Source: Sthenelais limicola
Lineage: Eukaryota; Annelida; Polychaeta; Phyllodocida; Sigalionidae
Reading direction: 5' to 3'
NCBI GenBank assembly: GCA_942159475.1
Contig: OW804096.1
Coordinates: 91,057,784-91,121,783 of the forward strand
DNA length: 64,000 bases
Below are positions 40,416-51,168 of this stretch, in pieces. A program made the translations under genes and the position numbers. The notes under the pieces are model-generated. The model ran no database searches. It saw only the letters and a program-made list of their open reading frames with translations, and had not been told where the DNA came from. Each line of letters begins with the position of its first letter. Position 1 is the first letter of the stretch.

Positions 40416-43400
40416 ATGGCGGCAAATACAGCATCTATTTCTTCACTCAAGGGAGGTAACTACCCAACATGGAAGTTACAGTGCCAAATGGCCTTGATGA
40501 AGGATGGGCTGTGGAATATTGTACAAGGGACTGAAACTCGACCAACTCCAGAGAATGGTGATGCTAGGGTAAAGTTTGATAGTAGATGGGACAAAGCCTT
40601 GGCCATCATAGTTCTATCAATTGACCCAGCTCTCTTGTATTTGGTTGGAGAGCCCACAAGTCCCGTCGCAGTATGGACCAAGCTAGCGGATCAGTTTCAG
40701 AAGAAGTCATGGGCCAACAAGCTTCATCTGAGGAAGAAACTGTATTCATTAAAGCTGAAGGATGGTGATTCTGTACAGGATCACATAAGGACAATGACTG
40801 AAACATTCAGTGCACTATCAGTAGTTGGGGACGCCATTACTGATGAGGACCGAGTAGTGCACCTTCTCGCCAGCTTACCGGACTCCTACGGCATGCTTGT
40901 TACGGCGTTCGAGGCATGTACAGATGTGCCTAAGATGGAAGTAGTCACGGAGCGACTGCTCCATGACGAGAGAAAGTATGAGGATGGTACTTCCTCACAC
41001 AGTACAGCATCGGAGAAGGCAATGTTTGTGAGGCGGCAAAAGGGTCAGAAAGCGACTGCTAAAGGACCTAAATGCTACGGTTGTCAAAAGATTGGCCATA
41101 TTAAGCGTGAGTGTCCCGCGCTTAAGAAGTCCGAGGGTAAGGACAAAGGAAAGAGCAAGCCACACAGAGCGCACAGCGCCAGGGAGGACAGCGGCTCTGA
41201 CAGTGACTACGTCGGGCTGACTGTGATACATGCTCTGTCCGTCAAGGGGGCAGCACCGGGAGGATGGATCATTGACTCTGGAGCCACGAGTCATATGTGC
41301 AATGATAGGTCTAAGTTCCTTACTTATACCCCTCTTGATCAACCACAAGGAGTTACAGTGGGAGATGGGTATGATCTACCTGGAGTAGGGACTGGAACTG
41401 TCTCACTGGAAATGGAACTCCCTGAAGGTAAAGTGAAGACTGCTAAACTGAGAAATTCCTTATATGTGCCCGAGCTCTCTTTCAATCTCCTTAGTATTTC
41501 TCAGGCCACTCGCTATGTAGAGCGTACTGTATTTACTCATCATGGATGCCAATTTATTGACTCTAATGGTGAGATTGTGGTAACAGGAGAGAGAGTAGGA
41601 GATCTTTACTATGTGAACTGTAAGGAGAACCACCACATTGCAGCTGTGACACAGAGAGGGAACAAGCCCACTGAAGAACTGTGGCACAAGAGATATGGAC
41701 ATCTCGGCAATCAGAATATGAGGAAACTAAACGCAGAAAGCATGGTTGTTGGACTGGACTGTGCTATGAATGGTGATGTAAGTGTGTGTGAACCATGTGT
41801 TCAAGGAAAACATCATCGCACCAAGTTTCCTACCAGTGGTGCAAAGAGAAGTGAAGCAGTGTTGGGTTTGGTACATAGTGATGTGTGTGGGAAGATGAGT
41901 ACCAAATCACTCAGTGGCTGTGAATACTTCCTAACCTTTGTTGATGACAAGACTCGGTACACCTGGGTGTATGTGCTAAAACACAAGGACCAAGTGTTCA
42001 ATCAATTTCTGGAATGGAAAGCCCAGGTAGAGACTTCTACGGGCATGAAATTGAAGGCACTTCGGTCTGACAATGGTGGCGAGTATACCTCAACAGAGTT
42101 TCAAGCCTATCTAAGGAAGGAAGGAATCAGACAGGAGCTAACTGTACCAAAAACGCCGGAGCAAAATGGAGTTGCGGAGAGAATGAACCGCACGATCGTC
42201 GAGACAGCTCGCTGTATGCTGTCTGAGTCTACACTCCCCCGCAAGTTTTGGGCAGAAGCTGTGTCTACAGCTGTGTACTTGAGAAACCGGAGCCCAACCA
42301 CTGCAGTTGAGGGAATGACCCCTTATGAGTCTCTGACTGGTGAGAAACCTCATGTAGGTATGCTGAGGGTGTTTGGCTGTCTAGCCTATGCTCACATACC
42401 TAAGGATGAAAGGAAGAAATTCGATCCTAAAGCCAGGAGGTGCATCTTTCTTGGCTATGGTACCACTACCAAGGGATACAGACTGTATGATGTGAAGCGC
42501 TCCAAGGTGATTCTCAGCCGTGATGTCATCTTTGATGAGACAAAGCATGGGGTTGAGAAGGAGCAATCTGCTGTGGAGAAGGAGCCCGAACCCGTGGTTA
42601 AGAAGGAGCCTAGCTGCTCTATCGAGACAACCATACTCCTTGACAGCAGTGACAACGAGTCTGTGGTAGAGGAAGATGTGCCAGTGGTAGAGGAAGTTGA
42701 GCAAGTGATAGAGCCAGAGAAGCCAGCAGCTCAAAGGCCACGTCGTGAGAGGAGAGCACCTAACATGTATGGCGAATGGGTGCAACTGACTCACACTAAT
42801 CCCCAACCAACTTCTCTACAGGATGCAGTGTCAGGACCAAACAAGAAGAAATGGCAGGATGCCATGAAAATGGAGATGGACTCACTCCATGGAAATCAAG
42901 TCTGGGACTTGGTTCAACTTCCAAAGGGCAGGAAGACGGTCGGCAGCAAGTGGGTGTTTAAGGAGAAGTTGGGAGCAGATGGAACCATCGAGAGGTTCAA
43001 GGCAAGGCTAGTTGCACAAGGTTTTTCCCAACAGTACGGACTGGACTATGATGAGACCTTCAATCCAGTAGTGAGGTCAGAGTCAGTCCGCACAGTGATT
43101 GCACTAGCTGCAAGAGATAATCTCCATCTGCATCAGCTCGATGTGACAACAGCCTTCTTAAATGGCATCCTGAAGGAGGAAGTGTATATGAAGCAGCCAG
43201 AAGGGTTTAAGGTTAGAGGCAAAGAAGATCTCGTCTGTAGGCTAAAGAAGAGCATCTATGGCCTTAAACAATCACCACGCTGCTGGAATGCTGCACTCGA
43301 CGAACACCTGTGCAAGATTGGGTTCAGCCAATCTACTAATGACCCGTGTATATACACATCAGAAGGAGGATTGGTGATTCTTGCTGTCTATGTTGATGAC

Positions 43401-44354
43401 ATAATCATAGCAGCAGGAGATGAACACAAAATGAGGAAGGTGAAGAAGGCCATCGCTGATGAGTTTACTGTGACCGACATGGGTAAACTCAAATACTTCT
43501 TGGGTGTAGCTGTTGACCAAGAGACAAATCCTGTGAATATCTGGATGGGTCAATCAGCTTACACTGAGAGAGTGCTTGAGAAATTCAAGATGAGCGAGGC
43601 CAAACCTGTGGCGACGCCAGTGGACACTAGCGTCAAACTCACCAAATCTAATGAAGATAGTGAGGCCGTCAACCAGTCGCTGTATCAATCAGCTGTTGGC
43701 AGCCTACTGTACTTATCTACATGGACAAGACCAGACATCACATATGCTGTGAGTAATGTAGCTAAGTTCTGCTCGAAACCATCAAACGAGCACTGGACGG
43801 CAGTGAAGCGAGTCATGCGCTACCTGAAGGGGACCATCGACTATGGTCTATGCTTCGAGAAGGGAAATCCAGGCGACTGTCTTGGTTTCTCCGACTCTGA
43901 TTGGGCCGGCGACATCAATGACCGCAGATCCACCTCAGGGTACATTTTCCAGATCTGTGGAACCGCCGTCAGCTGGAGAAGTGAGAAGCAAAGCTGTGTA
44001 GCTCTCTCCACCGCTGAGGCCGAGTACATGGCTTTGGCAAGTGCTGCTCAGGAAGCAGTCTGGATGAGGCAACTCGTTGGTGACCTAACAAACGCACCAA
44101 CCACACCAATGCTGATCTACGAGGATAATCAATCAGCTATTTGCATGGCCAAAAACCCCCAGTTTCATGGTCGTGCAAAACACATTGGTATTAAGTACCA
44201 CTTCATCCGTGAGCAAGTGGAAAACGGTACCGTAGATTTACAGTACTGTCCCAGTGAGGACATGGTCGCAGACATCCTAACCACAGGTCTGAATAAGGAG
44301 CAGTTCCACAAGCTCCGCACCATGACTGGAGTGAAGAGGCCTAGTGACAATTAG
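40416..44354 (+). CDS. Copia Gag-Pol polyprotein
   Basis: About 1,312 codons from ATG 40416 (AAAATGG), with no stop or shift. Domains in order: gag capsid (LKGGNYPTWKLQ onward); CCHC knuckle CYGCQKIGHIKREC near residue 220; protease IIDSGATSHM near 284; integrase zinc region (HKRYGHLGNQNM...CEPCVQGK) near 423-466; integrase core DVCGKM/VDDKTRYTWVYVL near 509, LRSDNGGEYTS near 549 and the catalytic Glu in PEQNGVAERMN near 581; RT with the Copia-type opening KWVFKEKLGADG and YVDDIIIA near 992; RNase H with SDSDWAGD near 1156, STAEAEYMAL and EDNQSAI. Gene order INT-RT defines Copia. All catalytic motifs are present, so it looks competent. Confidence 0.96.
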   Translation: MAANTASISSLKGGNYPTWKLQCQMALMKDGLWNIVQGTETRPTPENGDARVKFDSRWDKALAIIVLSIDPALLYLVGEPTSPVAVWTKLADQFQKKSWANKLHLRKKLYSLKLKDGDSVQDHIRTMTETFSALSVVGDAITDEDRVVHLLASLPDSYGMLVTAFEACTDVPKMEVVTERLLHDERKYEDGTSSHSTASEKAMFVRRQKGQKATAKGPKCYGCQKIGHIKRECPALKKSEGKDKGKSKPHRAHSAREDSGSDSDYVGLTVIHALSVKGAAPGGWIIDSGATSHMCNDRSKFLTYTPLDQPQGVTVGDGYDLPGVGTGTVSLEMELPEGKVKTAKLRNSLYVPELSFNLLSISQATRYVERTVFTHHGCQFIDSNGEIVVTGERVGDLYYVNCKENHHIAAVTQRGNKPTEELWHKRYGHLGNQNMRKLNAESMVVGLDCAMNGDVSVCEPCVQGKHHRTKFPTSGAKRSEAVLGLVHSDVCGKMSTKSLSGCEYFLTFVDDKTRYTWVYVLKHKDQVFNQFLEWKAQVETSTGMKLKALRSDNGGEYTSTEFQAYLRKEGIRQELTVPKTPEQNGVAERMNRTIVETARCMLSESTLPRKFWAEAVSTAVYLRNRSPTTAVEGMTPYESLTGEKPHVGMLRVFGCLAYAHIPKDERKKFDPKARRCIFLGYGTTTKGYRLYDVKRSKVILSRDVIFDETKHGVEKEQSAVEKEPEPVVKKEPSCSIETTILLDSSDNESVVEEDVPVVEEVEQVIEPEKPAAQRPRRERRAPNMYGEWVQLTHTNPQPTSLQDAVSGPNKKKWQDAMKMEMDSLHGNQVWDLVQLPKGRKTVGSKWVFKEKLGADGTIERFKARLVAQGFSQQYGLDYDETFNPVVRSESVRTVIALAARDNLHLHQLDVTTAFLNGILKEEVYMKQPEGFKVRGKEDLVCRLKKSIYGLKQSPRCWNAALDEHLCKIGFSQSTNDPCIYTSEGGLVILAVYVDDIIIAAGDEHKMRKVKKAIADEFTVTDMGKLKYFLGVAVDQETNPVNIWMGQSAYTERVLEKFKMSEAKPVATPVDTSVKLTKSNEDSEAVNQSLYQSAVGSLLYLSTWTRPDITYAVSNVAKFCSKPSNEHWTAVKRVMRYLKGTIDYGLCFEKGNPGDCLGFSDSDWAGDINDRRSTSGYIFQICGTAVSWRSEKQSCVALSTAEAEYMALASAAQEAVWMRQLVGDLTNAPTTPMLIYEDNQSAICMAKNPQFHGRAKHIGIKYHFIREQVENGTVDLQYCPSEDMVADILTTGLNKEQFHKLRTMTGVKRPSDN

Positions 44355-44683
44355 TTTTTGTCAAACCTACTTCACTCTAACACTGAGAAGAGACTTTCTT
44401 CTCAAAATCTCTATTTTTTTTAACTGAACTCTCATTATAACTGAAAGATGCTATAATTCTAAGTCACGTCCTAAGTCAAATGTTATTGCTAAGTCAGGTA
44501 GTTTGTCTACTGTGTTTAAATTCTGACTAATGATCTGATAAATAATAAGGTGCTAATACCAGGAGTATTTCTAGGATAATTGAAAGGTCTGTTACTAATT
44601 CTGTGAGTAAAACATATATATAGCAAATATGAATTGTGTGTAATCTTAAACTGTAGGATACTTCACAAGCAAGTGAGAAGGAG

Positions 44684-44868
44684 TGTTAAAATTATTCACT
44701 TTAGTTTCGTATCTTTTACGACTTTGCTATTGCGTCATCACTGACCCAATTACGGCAGGATGCTCTCCTGTTCAAATAAAGCTTGCTCAGCGTCCCTTAG
44801 TACGACTGACGCCAAACAGTAAGGACGTGTCCTTGTTGCTCTCTGCACTTTGTAATCATATTTCAATA
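44684..44868 (+). repeat. 3' LTR of the Copia element
   Basis: One substitution from the 5' LTR. Followed by CTTTC, the target duplication. Confidence 0.93.
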
Positions 44869-45255
44869 CTTTCCCCCCGAATTTTACCCCCCACACACAC
44901 ACACACGCACACACTTTTTTGTAGCAAAACGCGGACAAACTATAGCCTATATGCCAAAAAGGACTGCTCTACTGCTCTGGCATTAAAAATACCCCTTTTT
45001 CAAAATTTTGCGGAGTTCAGTTGCAAAATTCATACCCTTATTCCGATTTCGCGATGCGCGTTTATGTGTGGAAAATATGGAAGACGGTATTGATACATAC
45101 TGAAACACGGGAAAAACAACGGGATGGGTACGGGACTGGTACGGGACGGGGAAATCAGCGGCACGGGAGGGCGAAAGTACGGGACTGACTCGGGGCAGGT
45201 ATACTGGGCGGGGCGGGGCAGGTATACTGGGCGGGGCGGGGCGGGGCGGGGCTCG
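44869..45255. other. Low-complexity flank, (CA)n and G-rich repeats
   Basis: (AC)n near 44891-44914, then GGGACGGGG and GGGCGGGGC repeats at 45119-45252, which could form G-quadruplexes. The small plus ORF here is incidental. Confidence 0.5.
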
Positions 45256-45384
45256 GCTCGGCGTCTTAATGGGAATATAATGACATTTTGCAGTCTGAAT
45301 GGACGTATAATGGCACTTTGCGGTTTGAGGCGAGATGCGTTCCCTTCATTTGAAGGGACTCTCCCATCTTTGGACCTAGACTGT
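45256..45384 (-). mobile_element. MITE family 2, partial copy
   Basis: Inverted relative to the copies near 47.6-48.2 kb. Shares TAATGGGAATATAATGACAT, AATGGCACTTTGCGGTTTGA and the end TTTGGACCTAGACTG. Confidence 0.65.
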
Positions 45385-45560
45385 ACCTTTACCACCAGGA
45401 CGTCCGTCTACTCCTGGTAGTTGTCCATCATCGCCGGGCGGTCCGGTTGGCCCAGGCGGGGTCCGGTTGGCCCAGGCGGGCGGTCTGGTGGGCCCAGGCG
45501 GGCCTGAGGTGGAGCCACCTTCCGCTCTGGACAGGGGACCCAGGCATTCCACAAAGCACA
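45385..45560 (-). pseudogene. Collagen-like exon remnant
   Basis: Minus-strand Gly-X-Y sequence: GPTGPPGDDGQLPGVDGRPG with a donor-like AAAG/GTACAG after it, and upstream GPPGPT units. The upstream part comes from about 21-bp repeats that fall out of frame, so it does not read as one clean triple-helix exon. Confidence 0.55.
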
Positions 45561-45796
45561 TGGGTCAGATTTTCAGAAAATGTACAATTCACCTTCACCA
45601 ATCTTCTCAAATAACTCAAATTTCAGACGAAAATAAAGTTCAAAATACAGTTCAACCTAACCAAACAGATTACTAGTATCAATTCAATGTCGAATATGCT
45701 CGAATTTACCTAGTATTGACCAAATTGCAGCCTAATTAAGCAGTATTTAGTAAATGTGTACAGCTGCCGATTGTACATTTTCTGAAAATCTGACCT
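45561..45796. mobile_element. MITE family 1, copy 1
   Basis: Terminal inverted repeats TGGGTCAGATTTTCAGAAAA and its complement at the right end, about 236 bp. Same family as 48797-49037 and 50928-51168. Confidence 0.8.
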
Positions 45797-45810
45797 ACAT
45801 CTCCTTACCA

Positions 45811-45918
45811 GGTGTTCTAGCTGGGCTCCCCTTATCATCCCGCTCAGAAGCCTGTCCTGTGTCACTTTTCTGCCCTGGCAGACCGACCAGGCAAACCAGA
45901 CTCCCCCTTCAAACCTGC
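45811..45918 (-). pseudogene. Collagen-like exon remnant with frameshift
   Basis: Between an acceptor-like TTTGTGCTGTGCAG and a donor-like CCTG/GTAAGG the minus strand reads GLKGESGLPG in one frame and GLPGQKSDTGQASERDDKGS in the next, with several Gly replaced. A one-base shift at GGTCGGTC joins them. This looks like a decayed Gly-X-Y exon. Confidence 0.5.
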
Positions 45919-45939
45919 ACAGCACAAATGATTGAATGA

Positions 45940-46674
45940 TTGATTAACAGTTATAATCAATTAGAAGATTCATTCAATAAGAAAATGTTTCAGTCTCATG
46001 ATCCCCCAAAGGGAGTTCAGTCTAGAATCTGGACTACCCGGGAGATACAAAGCATGGTGTTACCAACACGGAGTTCTCCCGAGGATGACATGGCCCCTGC
46101 TAAGTATGAAGTACCAATGACAAGGGTTGAGAGCTTAGAGCATCTATTCAACCATCACCTCCGTAGATGGCTCGGAGTGCCAAAGTCATTCAGCAGCATC
46201 GGACTGTACAGCAGGAGCTCCAAACTGCAACTACCCCTCATGTCAATCACAGAGGAGTTCAAAGTGACCAAAGCACGGCAGGCATTGATGTTCCAGGATA
46301 GTGAGGACACCATGGTACAAGAAGCCAGGATTGATGTTAAAACAGGACGAAAGTGGAAAGCGAGCACAGCCATCGAGGATGCCGAGAGTCGACTGCGCCA
46401 TAAAGAGATTATCGGCACAGTTGCAACAGGTAGATTGGGGTTGGGATCAATACCCAGAGCCTCATGGACAACAGCAAGCAAGCAGGGCAAGAGAGAACTC
46501 ATCCTGAAAGAAGTGCGACTGACAGAGGAAGAGGCTCGACTTACTAAGGCAGTAGGAATGAGCCAGCAAGGACAATCGACCAGATGGGAGCAAGCCCGAC
46601 CCAGGAGCATGTCCTGGAAGGACATCTGGAAGATGGACGGGTATAGGCTATCATTCCTGCTCCGATCGGTCTAA
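45940..46674 (+). pseudogene. LINE C-terminal RT/thumb segment
   Basis: Its first 29 codons are MITE/flank. The element part starts at 46026 and contains HHLRRWLGVPKSFSSIGLYS and GRKWKASTAIEDAESRLRHK, the region after RT in R2/NeSL-like LINEs of invertebrates. It ends at TAA (46672-46674), where the next frame-matched sequence continues DVLPSPSNLRIWGL, so this is one nonsense change, not the gene end. Confidence 0.75.
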
Positions 46675-47571
46675 GATGTGTTGCCTTCACCAAGCAATCT
46701 CAGGATCTGGGGATTAGCTGAGGATCCAAACTGCAAGTTGTGTGGAAGACCAGCTAATCTGGAGCATGTGCTGTCATCATGCAATGTCGCGCTTACAGGA
46801 GGGCGCTACACATGGCGACACGACCGAGTTCTGCGGGAGATCTGCGCAGCCCTGGATTTACATCGGAGAAAGAAAAGAAAGATCGAGAAAGGGCCCAAGT
46901 TTATCAACTTTGTAAGAGGCGGAAAAAAAAAGGCAGCTCAAACAGACCACCAAGAGGCATCCTGGCAACAGCCAATGACTGGCAGATGCAAGCTGATGTC
47001 TCTGGGAGATCAACATTCCCAAGACAAGTTGCAATAACAACACTGCGACCTGACATTGTGCTGTGGTCTCCAAGTACAAGGCAAGTGGTTCTAGTGGAGT
47101 TAACAGTGCCATGGGAGACCAGACTGGAGGAAGCCCATGAAAGAAAGAGGGAGAAGTACCAAGGATTGGTCGAGGCGTGCCTAGGAAACAGCTGGAAGGC
47201 TTGGAACTTTCCAGTTGAGGTAGGCTGCCGAGGCTTCGCATCCAACTCCCTCTGGAAAACACTGGGCTTCCTGGGCCTCACTTGAACAGACAGAAAGAAG
47301 CTAGTTGGCGTAGTAGGACGGAAGGCAGAAGAGGCATCCTGCTGGATATGGAGGAAGAGGGAGGAGCCATGGAAGAGCTAGTCGGACCCTGGCTGAGTCT
47401 GATCACCTCAGTTGGCGCGCCCCCGGAGGCGCGTAGTGGTACGCGCCGAAACGGTCGATGAAAGGGAGTTCCACCTGATGAGGGGTCCGACTTAGCAGTT
47501 CGGTGTTCAAGGAATGGGAGTTCCACTGGATGATGGGCCCGACTTCGCAGTGTAAGCTGTATTCTAAGAAG
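46026..47571 (+). mobile_element. 5'-truncated REL-type LINE with 47-bp target duplication
   Basis: Only the C-terminal part of a non-LTR element. Flanked by exact 47-bp direct repeats at 45979-46025 and 47572-47618 (start AAGAAAATGTTTCAGTCTC, end GTTCAGTCTAG). The insertion is a few bases inside a family 2 MITE. The 3' end has a short TAAGAAGAAG tail. Confidence 0.88.
46675..47285 (+). pseudogene. LINE zinc-binding and restriction-like endonuclease segment
   Basis: The first frame has CKLCGRPANLEHVLSSCNVA, the CCHC zinc-binding domain after RT. A frameshift near 46.9 kb moves to a frame with ILATANDWQMQAD, TTLRPDIVLWSPSTRQVVLV and ELTVPWETRLEEAH. RPD...ELT is the restriction-like (PD-D/ExK) nuclease that nicks the target in R2-type elements. 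Confidence 0.8.
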
Positions 47572-47609
47572 AAGAAAATGTTTCAGTCTCATGATCCCCC
47601 AAAGGGAGT

Positions 47610-47815
47610 TCAGTCTAGGCCCAAAGTTGAGAGACTCCCTTCAAATGTAGGGAAAACCTCTTGCCTCAAACCGCAAAGTGCCATTATAATTACTTTAAGA
47701 CCGCAAAATGTCATTATAATCCCATTAGAACGCCGAGTGATAGACGAGGAAACCGATTAGCGTGGTAGGCTGACATACCATTCTTATCTGATCTGAGGGT
47801 TTGGACCTAGAGTGA
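47610..47815 (+). mobile_element. MITE family 2, copy 2
   Basis: TIRs TCAGTCTAGGCCCAAA and, at the right, TTTGGACCTAGAGTGA. The left 9 bp are duplicated at 46017-46025 by the LINE insertion. Confidence 0.75.
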
Positions 47816-47980
47816 GTTTGTGTTGAGACAAGTTAATCATAATGTTCATCTTAGGATTTCAGATTCATTTAAATATGTTAGAATAGCTTCTCATCTGTAA
47901 TGCAGTAGCGAATATACAGGAATATACATCTTATGAGGTGTTCGGTTTATTCTGTAAAACTTTTCACAATGTGACTCATA

Positions 47981-48175
47981 TCACTCTAGGCCCAAAGTTG
48001 AGAGAGTCCCTTCAAACGAAGGGAACACCTTTCGCCTCAAACCGCAAAGTGCCATTATAATTCCATTAAGACCGCAAAATGTCATTATATTCCCATTAAA
48101 ACGCCCAGAAATCCGATAAGCGAGGTAGGCTAACAGACCATTCTTCTCTGATCTGAGGGTTTGGACCTAGAGTGA
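47981..48175 (+). mobile_element. MITE family 2, copy 3 (complete)
   Basis: 195 bp, TIRs TCACTCTAGGCCCAAA / TTTGGACCTAGAGTGA, flanked by TA on both sides, as in Tc1/mariner-type MITEs. About 85-90% like copy 2 by eye. Confidence 0.8.
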
Positions 48176-48384
48176 TATAGCAAGAGTGTAATTGAATAAC
48201 CTTTCCCAGATTTTTGGGTGGCGAGGTAGATGTTAGACACTTTAAATTCAAATCAATATGTGAAATGATCAGGAAATCATAGAAAGTAAACAAAATATCT
48301 AACCACCAAGACCCGGAGGTCCGGGGGTGGGGGGCAATAAAACCAGACTGTCCTCCATTTCCTTTCATATCCGGCAAACGAGGG

Positions 48385-48472
48385 AGACCGGAGAAGGGAC
48401 GAGGGAGACCAGAGAAGGGACCATCTGGTCCAGGGAACCCATGACTCCCATCTCTCCCTTGGGTCCTGAAAC
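48385..48472 (-). pseudogene. Collagen-like exon remnant
   Basis: Acceptor-like GTTTCAG at the 5' side. One frame reads GPKGEMGVMG and the adjacent frame GRDGSHGFPGPDGPF, so Gly-X-Y sequence is split by a frameshift. Then SGLPRPFSGLPR breaks the Gly register. Confidence 0.5.
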
Positions 48473-48796
48473 GTATCAGATAATTATACACATCATTAAA
48501 CGTATACAATGAATTAAAATTTAAAAAACATAAACACTGACTGTATATTTTATGGGCACACCATGCTACATTTTGGTTTCTTCAACAATTCATGAAATAA
48601 ATCAAAACCGATCACTCACCAAAATCCAGTGTAATATATTCAACAATTTATGTACATGCAATTTATTAAGGTATCTAAGATATATAACACATGAATGGAC
48701 ATTAGGCAGAGAAGAAACCAAAATGTAGCATAGAAATGGCCGAAAAGTAAGTCCTGAAACGAAAGCATGTTTAAACAAACTACACTCTGTAGGGGA

Positions 48797-49037
48797 TATG
48801 GGTCAGATTTTCAGAAAATGTACAATTGGCAGCTCTACATATTTAGGAAATTTTGCTAAGTTAGGCTGAAAAATGATAAATACAAAATATTTATGAGTAT
48901 ATTTGGCATCGCATTGGTTTAAAGTATCAGTTCTGTTATGTTAAACTGTATTCTGAAGCTCATTTTTGTCTTAAATGTGGGTTATTTGAGAGGATTGGTG
49001 AAGGCGAATTGTACATTTTCTGAAAATCTGACCCATA
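48797..49037. mobile_element. MITE family 1, copy 2 (complete)
   Basis: TATGGGTCAGATTTTCAGAA at the left and its complement ending CTGACCCATA at the right, 241 bp, TA at the ends. Confidence 0.85.
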
Positions 49038-50734
49038 TGTTGGGAGCGGCGCCCCATACCATTGTCCGCAACATGTCCAGTACACAGTGTGTCAAGGTTT
49101 ATTGTTGTGTCCGCGACATTTTGCTTGAGACGCAACAATTTTGATGATCAACCTATGATCTACTAATGCCCAAAAATCAACTTCAATAAACAATCTATAT
49201 AATACTCGATTCTCGGGGGGAAGTTAATTTCAATTGTAGATCGATTTGATGTAAATATGTAGACAGCTTGGCTGAGTCATTAGGCCTCGCCAACTGTCGT
49301 GGCTTTCATGTTAAGCTAATAAGATAATATCTGTAGACACACCTAGAAACATGTGAAGATTAGGTAATTACACAGTCTGGTATATGAACCTTTAACGGTT
49401 ATTACTAAGCATGAATATCCGTAATATTCAGTACATAATATATTCATAATATTTCATATTATAAATTCATATTTAATAATACCTTACGTCATGTTGCGTA
49501 ACATTATATAATCATTTAAAAGCATTTGATCATCGAATTATGAGTATGACAAATCTAATAATCCTTCATTTCAGACTTGCGCACTTAGTCATATTCTACA
49601 GTACAAATACTCTACAAAATGTACATTATGCCATTAACAACTGTGAAACTGGTTTCCTCGGCCAAGTTAAACATTATCCCAAGAAAGAACTTAAGCCATA
49701 ACTGGGAATATTATCCATTTTTGTAGCATTGCTACACATTTTCATTGGAACTATTTTCTTACCAGCCATAGTAGACAATCAGTGCCGGAGAAGCCATCTA
49801 AACCATATAGGAGGAAGGGCGGAGATGAGATTCCTGAAGATTTTGATGGAGGTGACCGGCCAAACCTACTTAGAGAATTGTATTATATTAATACTCAAGA
49901 AATTTGGACGGTAAATGAACAAGATATAGCAAATTGAAATTGATTAATTATCTGATTGTTTGTTTTGTAGAAGCTTTATAGCTTGAAGCGATCCCCTTGC
50001 CTATATGTTGCACTCGCCTATATTATGCAGATTGTATGTACGGAGTGAGACTTTTTGGTTACAAACCTGAATTGGACTGTAGGTAGAAGAGATGCGTCGG
50101 TGACGGTTTTTAAATCATGTATTGTTCTTAATATATTCTTGTATTTTTGTATCCTTGGTAATAATAATAATTAGCTTGAACTACGAACAAGACTGGTAAA
50201 ATATATGTAAATAATGATCATGGATTATTGATATTTTTTTTTTAAATATTTTTATTGGCCTTACACATTTAACAAATAATAATGATTAAAGTGATGAAAA
50301 AATACGCATAACTGACAGCGCAGTTATTTTTCATGCGTTGCCCTTATATTAGATAAACACATAGGTAAGGATCACCGATCGATGGTACATATTGTGTCCT
50401 GTTGTCGAATACATAATATATTATGTTGGTTCAGACTCATCAAATTAAGTTTGAAAACATAACCATTACTACACTAATTGGTATAATCTCTTAAACCATT
50501 ACAAAAACTCAGTCAGAGCTCATACTGACTTAGCTCCCTTATTTTTCAGGGAAGTACATTAATCACATTACCAAGTCATTACAAGTTGTCATATCCACGA
50601 ATATATATAGCTAGTGGGTCTAATTTAGGCATACGAAACGTTTCGCTATCTCACCGCGAGGATAAAATCCGGGCAAGGTTAAAAGAAAACATATCAATTA
50701 TCATTGTGTACAACAAGCGATTCTCTGTAGCTGT
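49038..50734. other. Non-coding interval
   Basis: AT-rich. Apart from the exon-like stretch at 49766-49937, the part from about 50230 (T-run onward) is likely the 3' UTR of the minus-strand LINE tail that follows. Confidence 0.4.
49766..49937 (+). CDS. Putative terminal coding exon of an unknown host gene
   Basis: An acceptor (TATTTTCTTACCAG) is followed by a frame open to TGA at 49935-49937, reading HSRQSVPEKPSKPYRRKGG, then DEIPEDFDGGDRPNLLRELY and on to EQDIAN. Composition is like a real acidic C-terminus. No upstream partner exon was identified on the plus strand and no domain is recognised. Confidence 0.4.
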
Positions 50735-50927
50735 TCATGAGTGCTGTTTCAACGTTCTATAATCAACAATCAATTGTTTTGAATTCGGTGCCAATTCATT
50801 CCATTCTCGCTTACCAATGTAAACAATCGATCTTTTAAATCGTTCGGTATTAGGTCTGGGTAATAGCAGATTTGGGGCAATATCATTTCGTAGTCCTAAT
50901 TCACGGTTCAAAATTCTGTATGGTGTT
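50735..50927 (-). pseudogene. LINE RT C-terminal tail
   Basis: Minus-strand frame with RILNRELGLRNDIAPNLLLP, RPNTERFKRSIVYIGKREWN and ELAPNSKQL before TGA (50735-50737), the typical end of EN/RT LINE ORF2. It is cut at its 5' side by MITE family 1 copy 3. Confidence 0.7.
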
Positions 50928-51168
50928 TATGGGTCAGATTTTTAGAAAATGTACAATTCTCTTCCACCAATCCTCTCAAATAACCCACATTTAAGAAAGA
51001 AATGAGCTTCAAAATGCAGTTTAACATAGCAAAACAGATACTTTAAATCAACAAGATACCAAATATACCCATATACCCGGTACTCATCATTTTTCAGCCC
51101 ATTAATTTAGCAAAAATTCCTAAATGTGTAGAGCTGCCAATTGTACATTTTCTGAAAATCTGACCCTT
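50928..51168. mobile_element. MITE family 1, copy 3
   Basis: TATGGGTCAGATTTTTAGAA ... CTGAAAATCTGACCC, about 241 bp, inserted in the LINE tail. Confidence 0.85.

Larger units (their letters stand above)
40078..44868 (+). mobile_element. Intact Ty1/Copia retrotransposon
   Basis: 185-bp LTRs (40078-40262, 44684-44868) differ at one position (AACCATATT versus AATCATATT). A 5-bp target duplication CTTTC lies at 40073-40077 and 44869-44873. The primer site is complementary to the initiator-tRNA anticodon arm, and the purine-rich tract is AAGTGAGAAGGAG. One uninterrupted polyprotein. LTRs end TG...TA rather than TG...CA. Confidence 0.95.
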
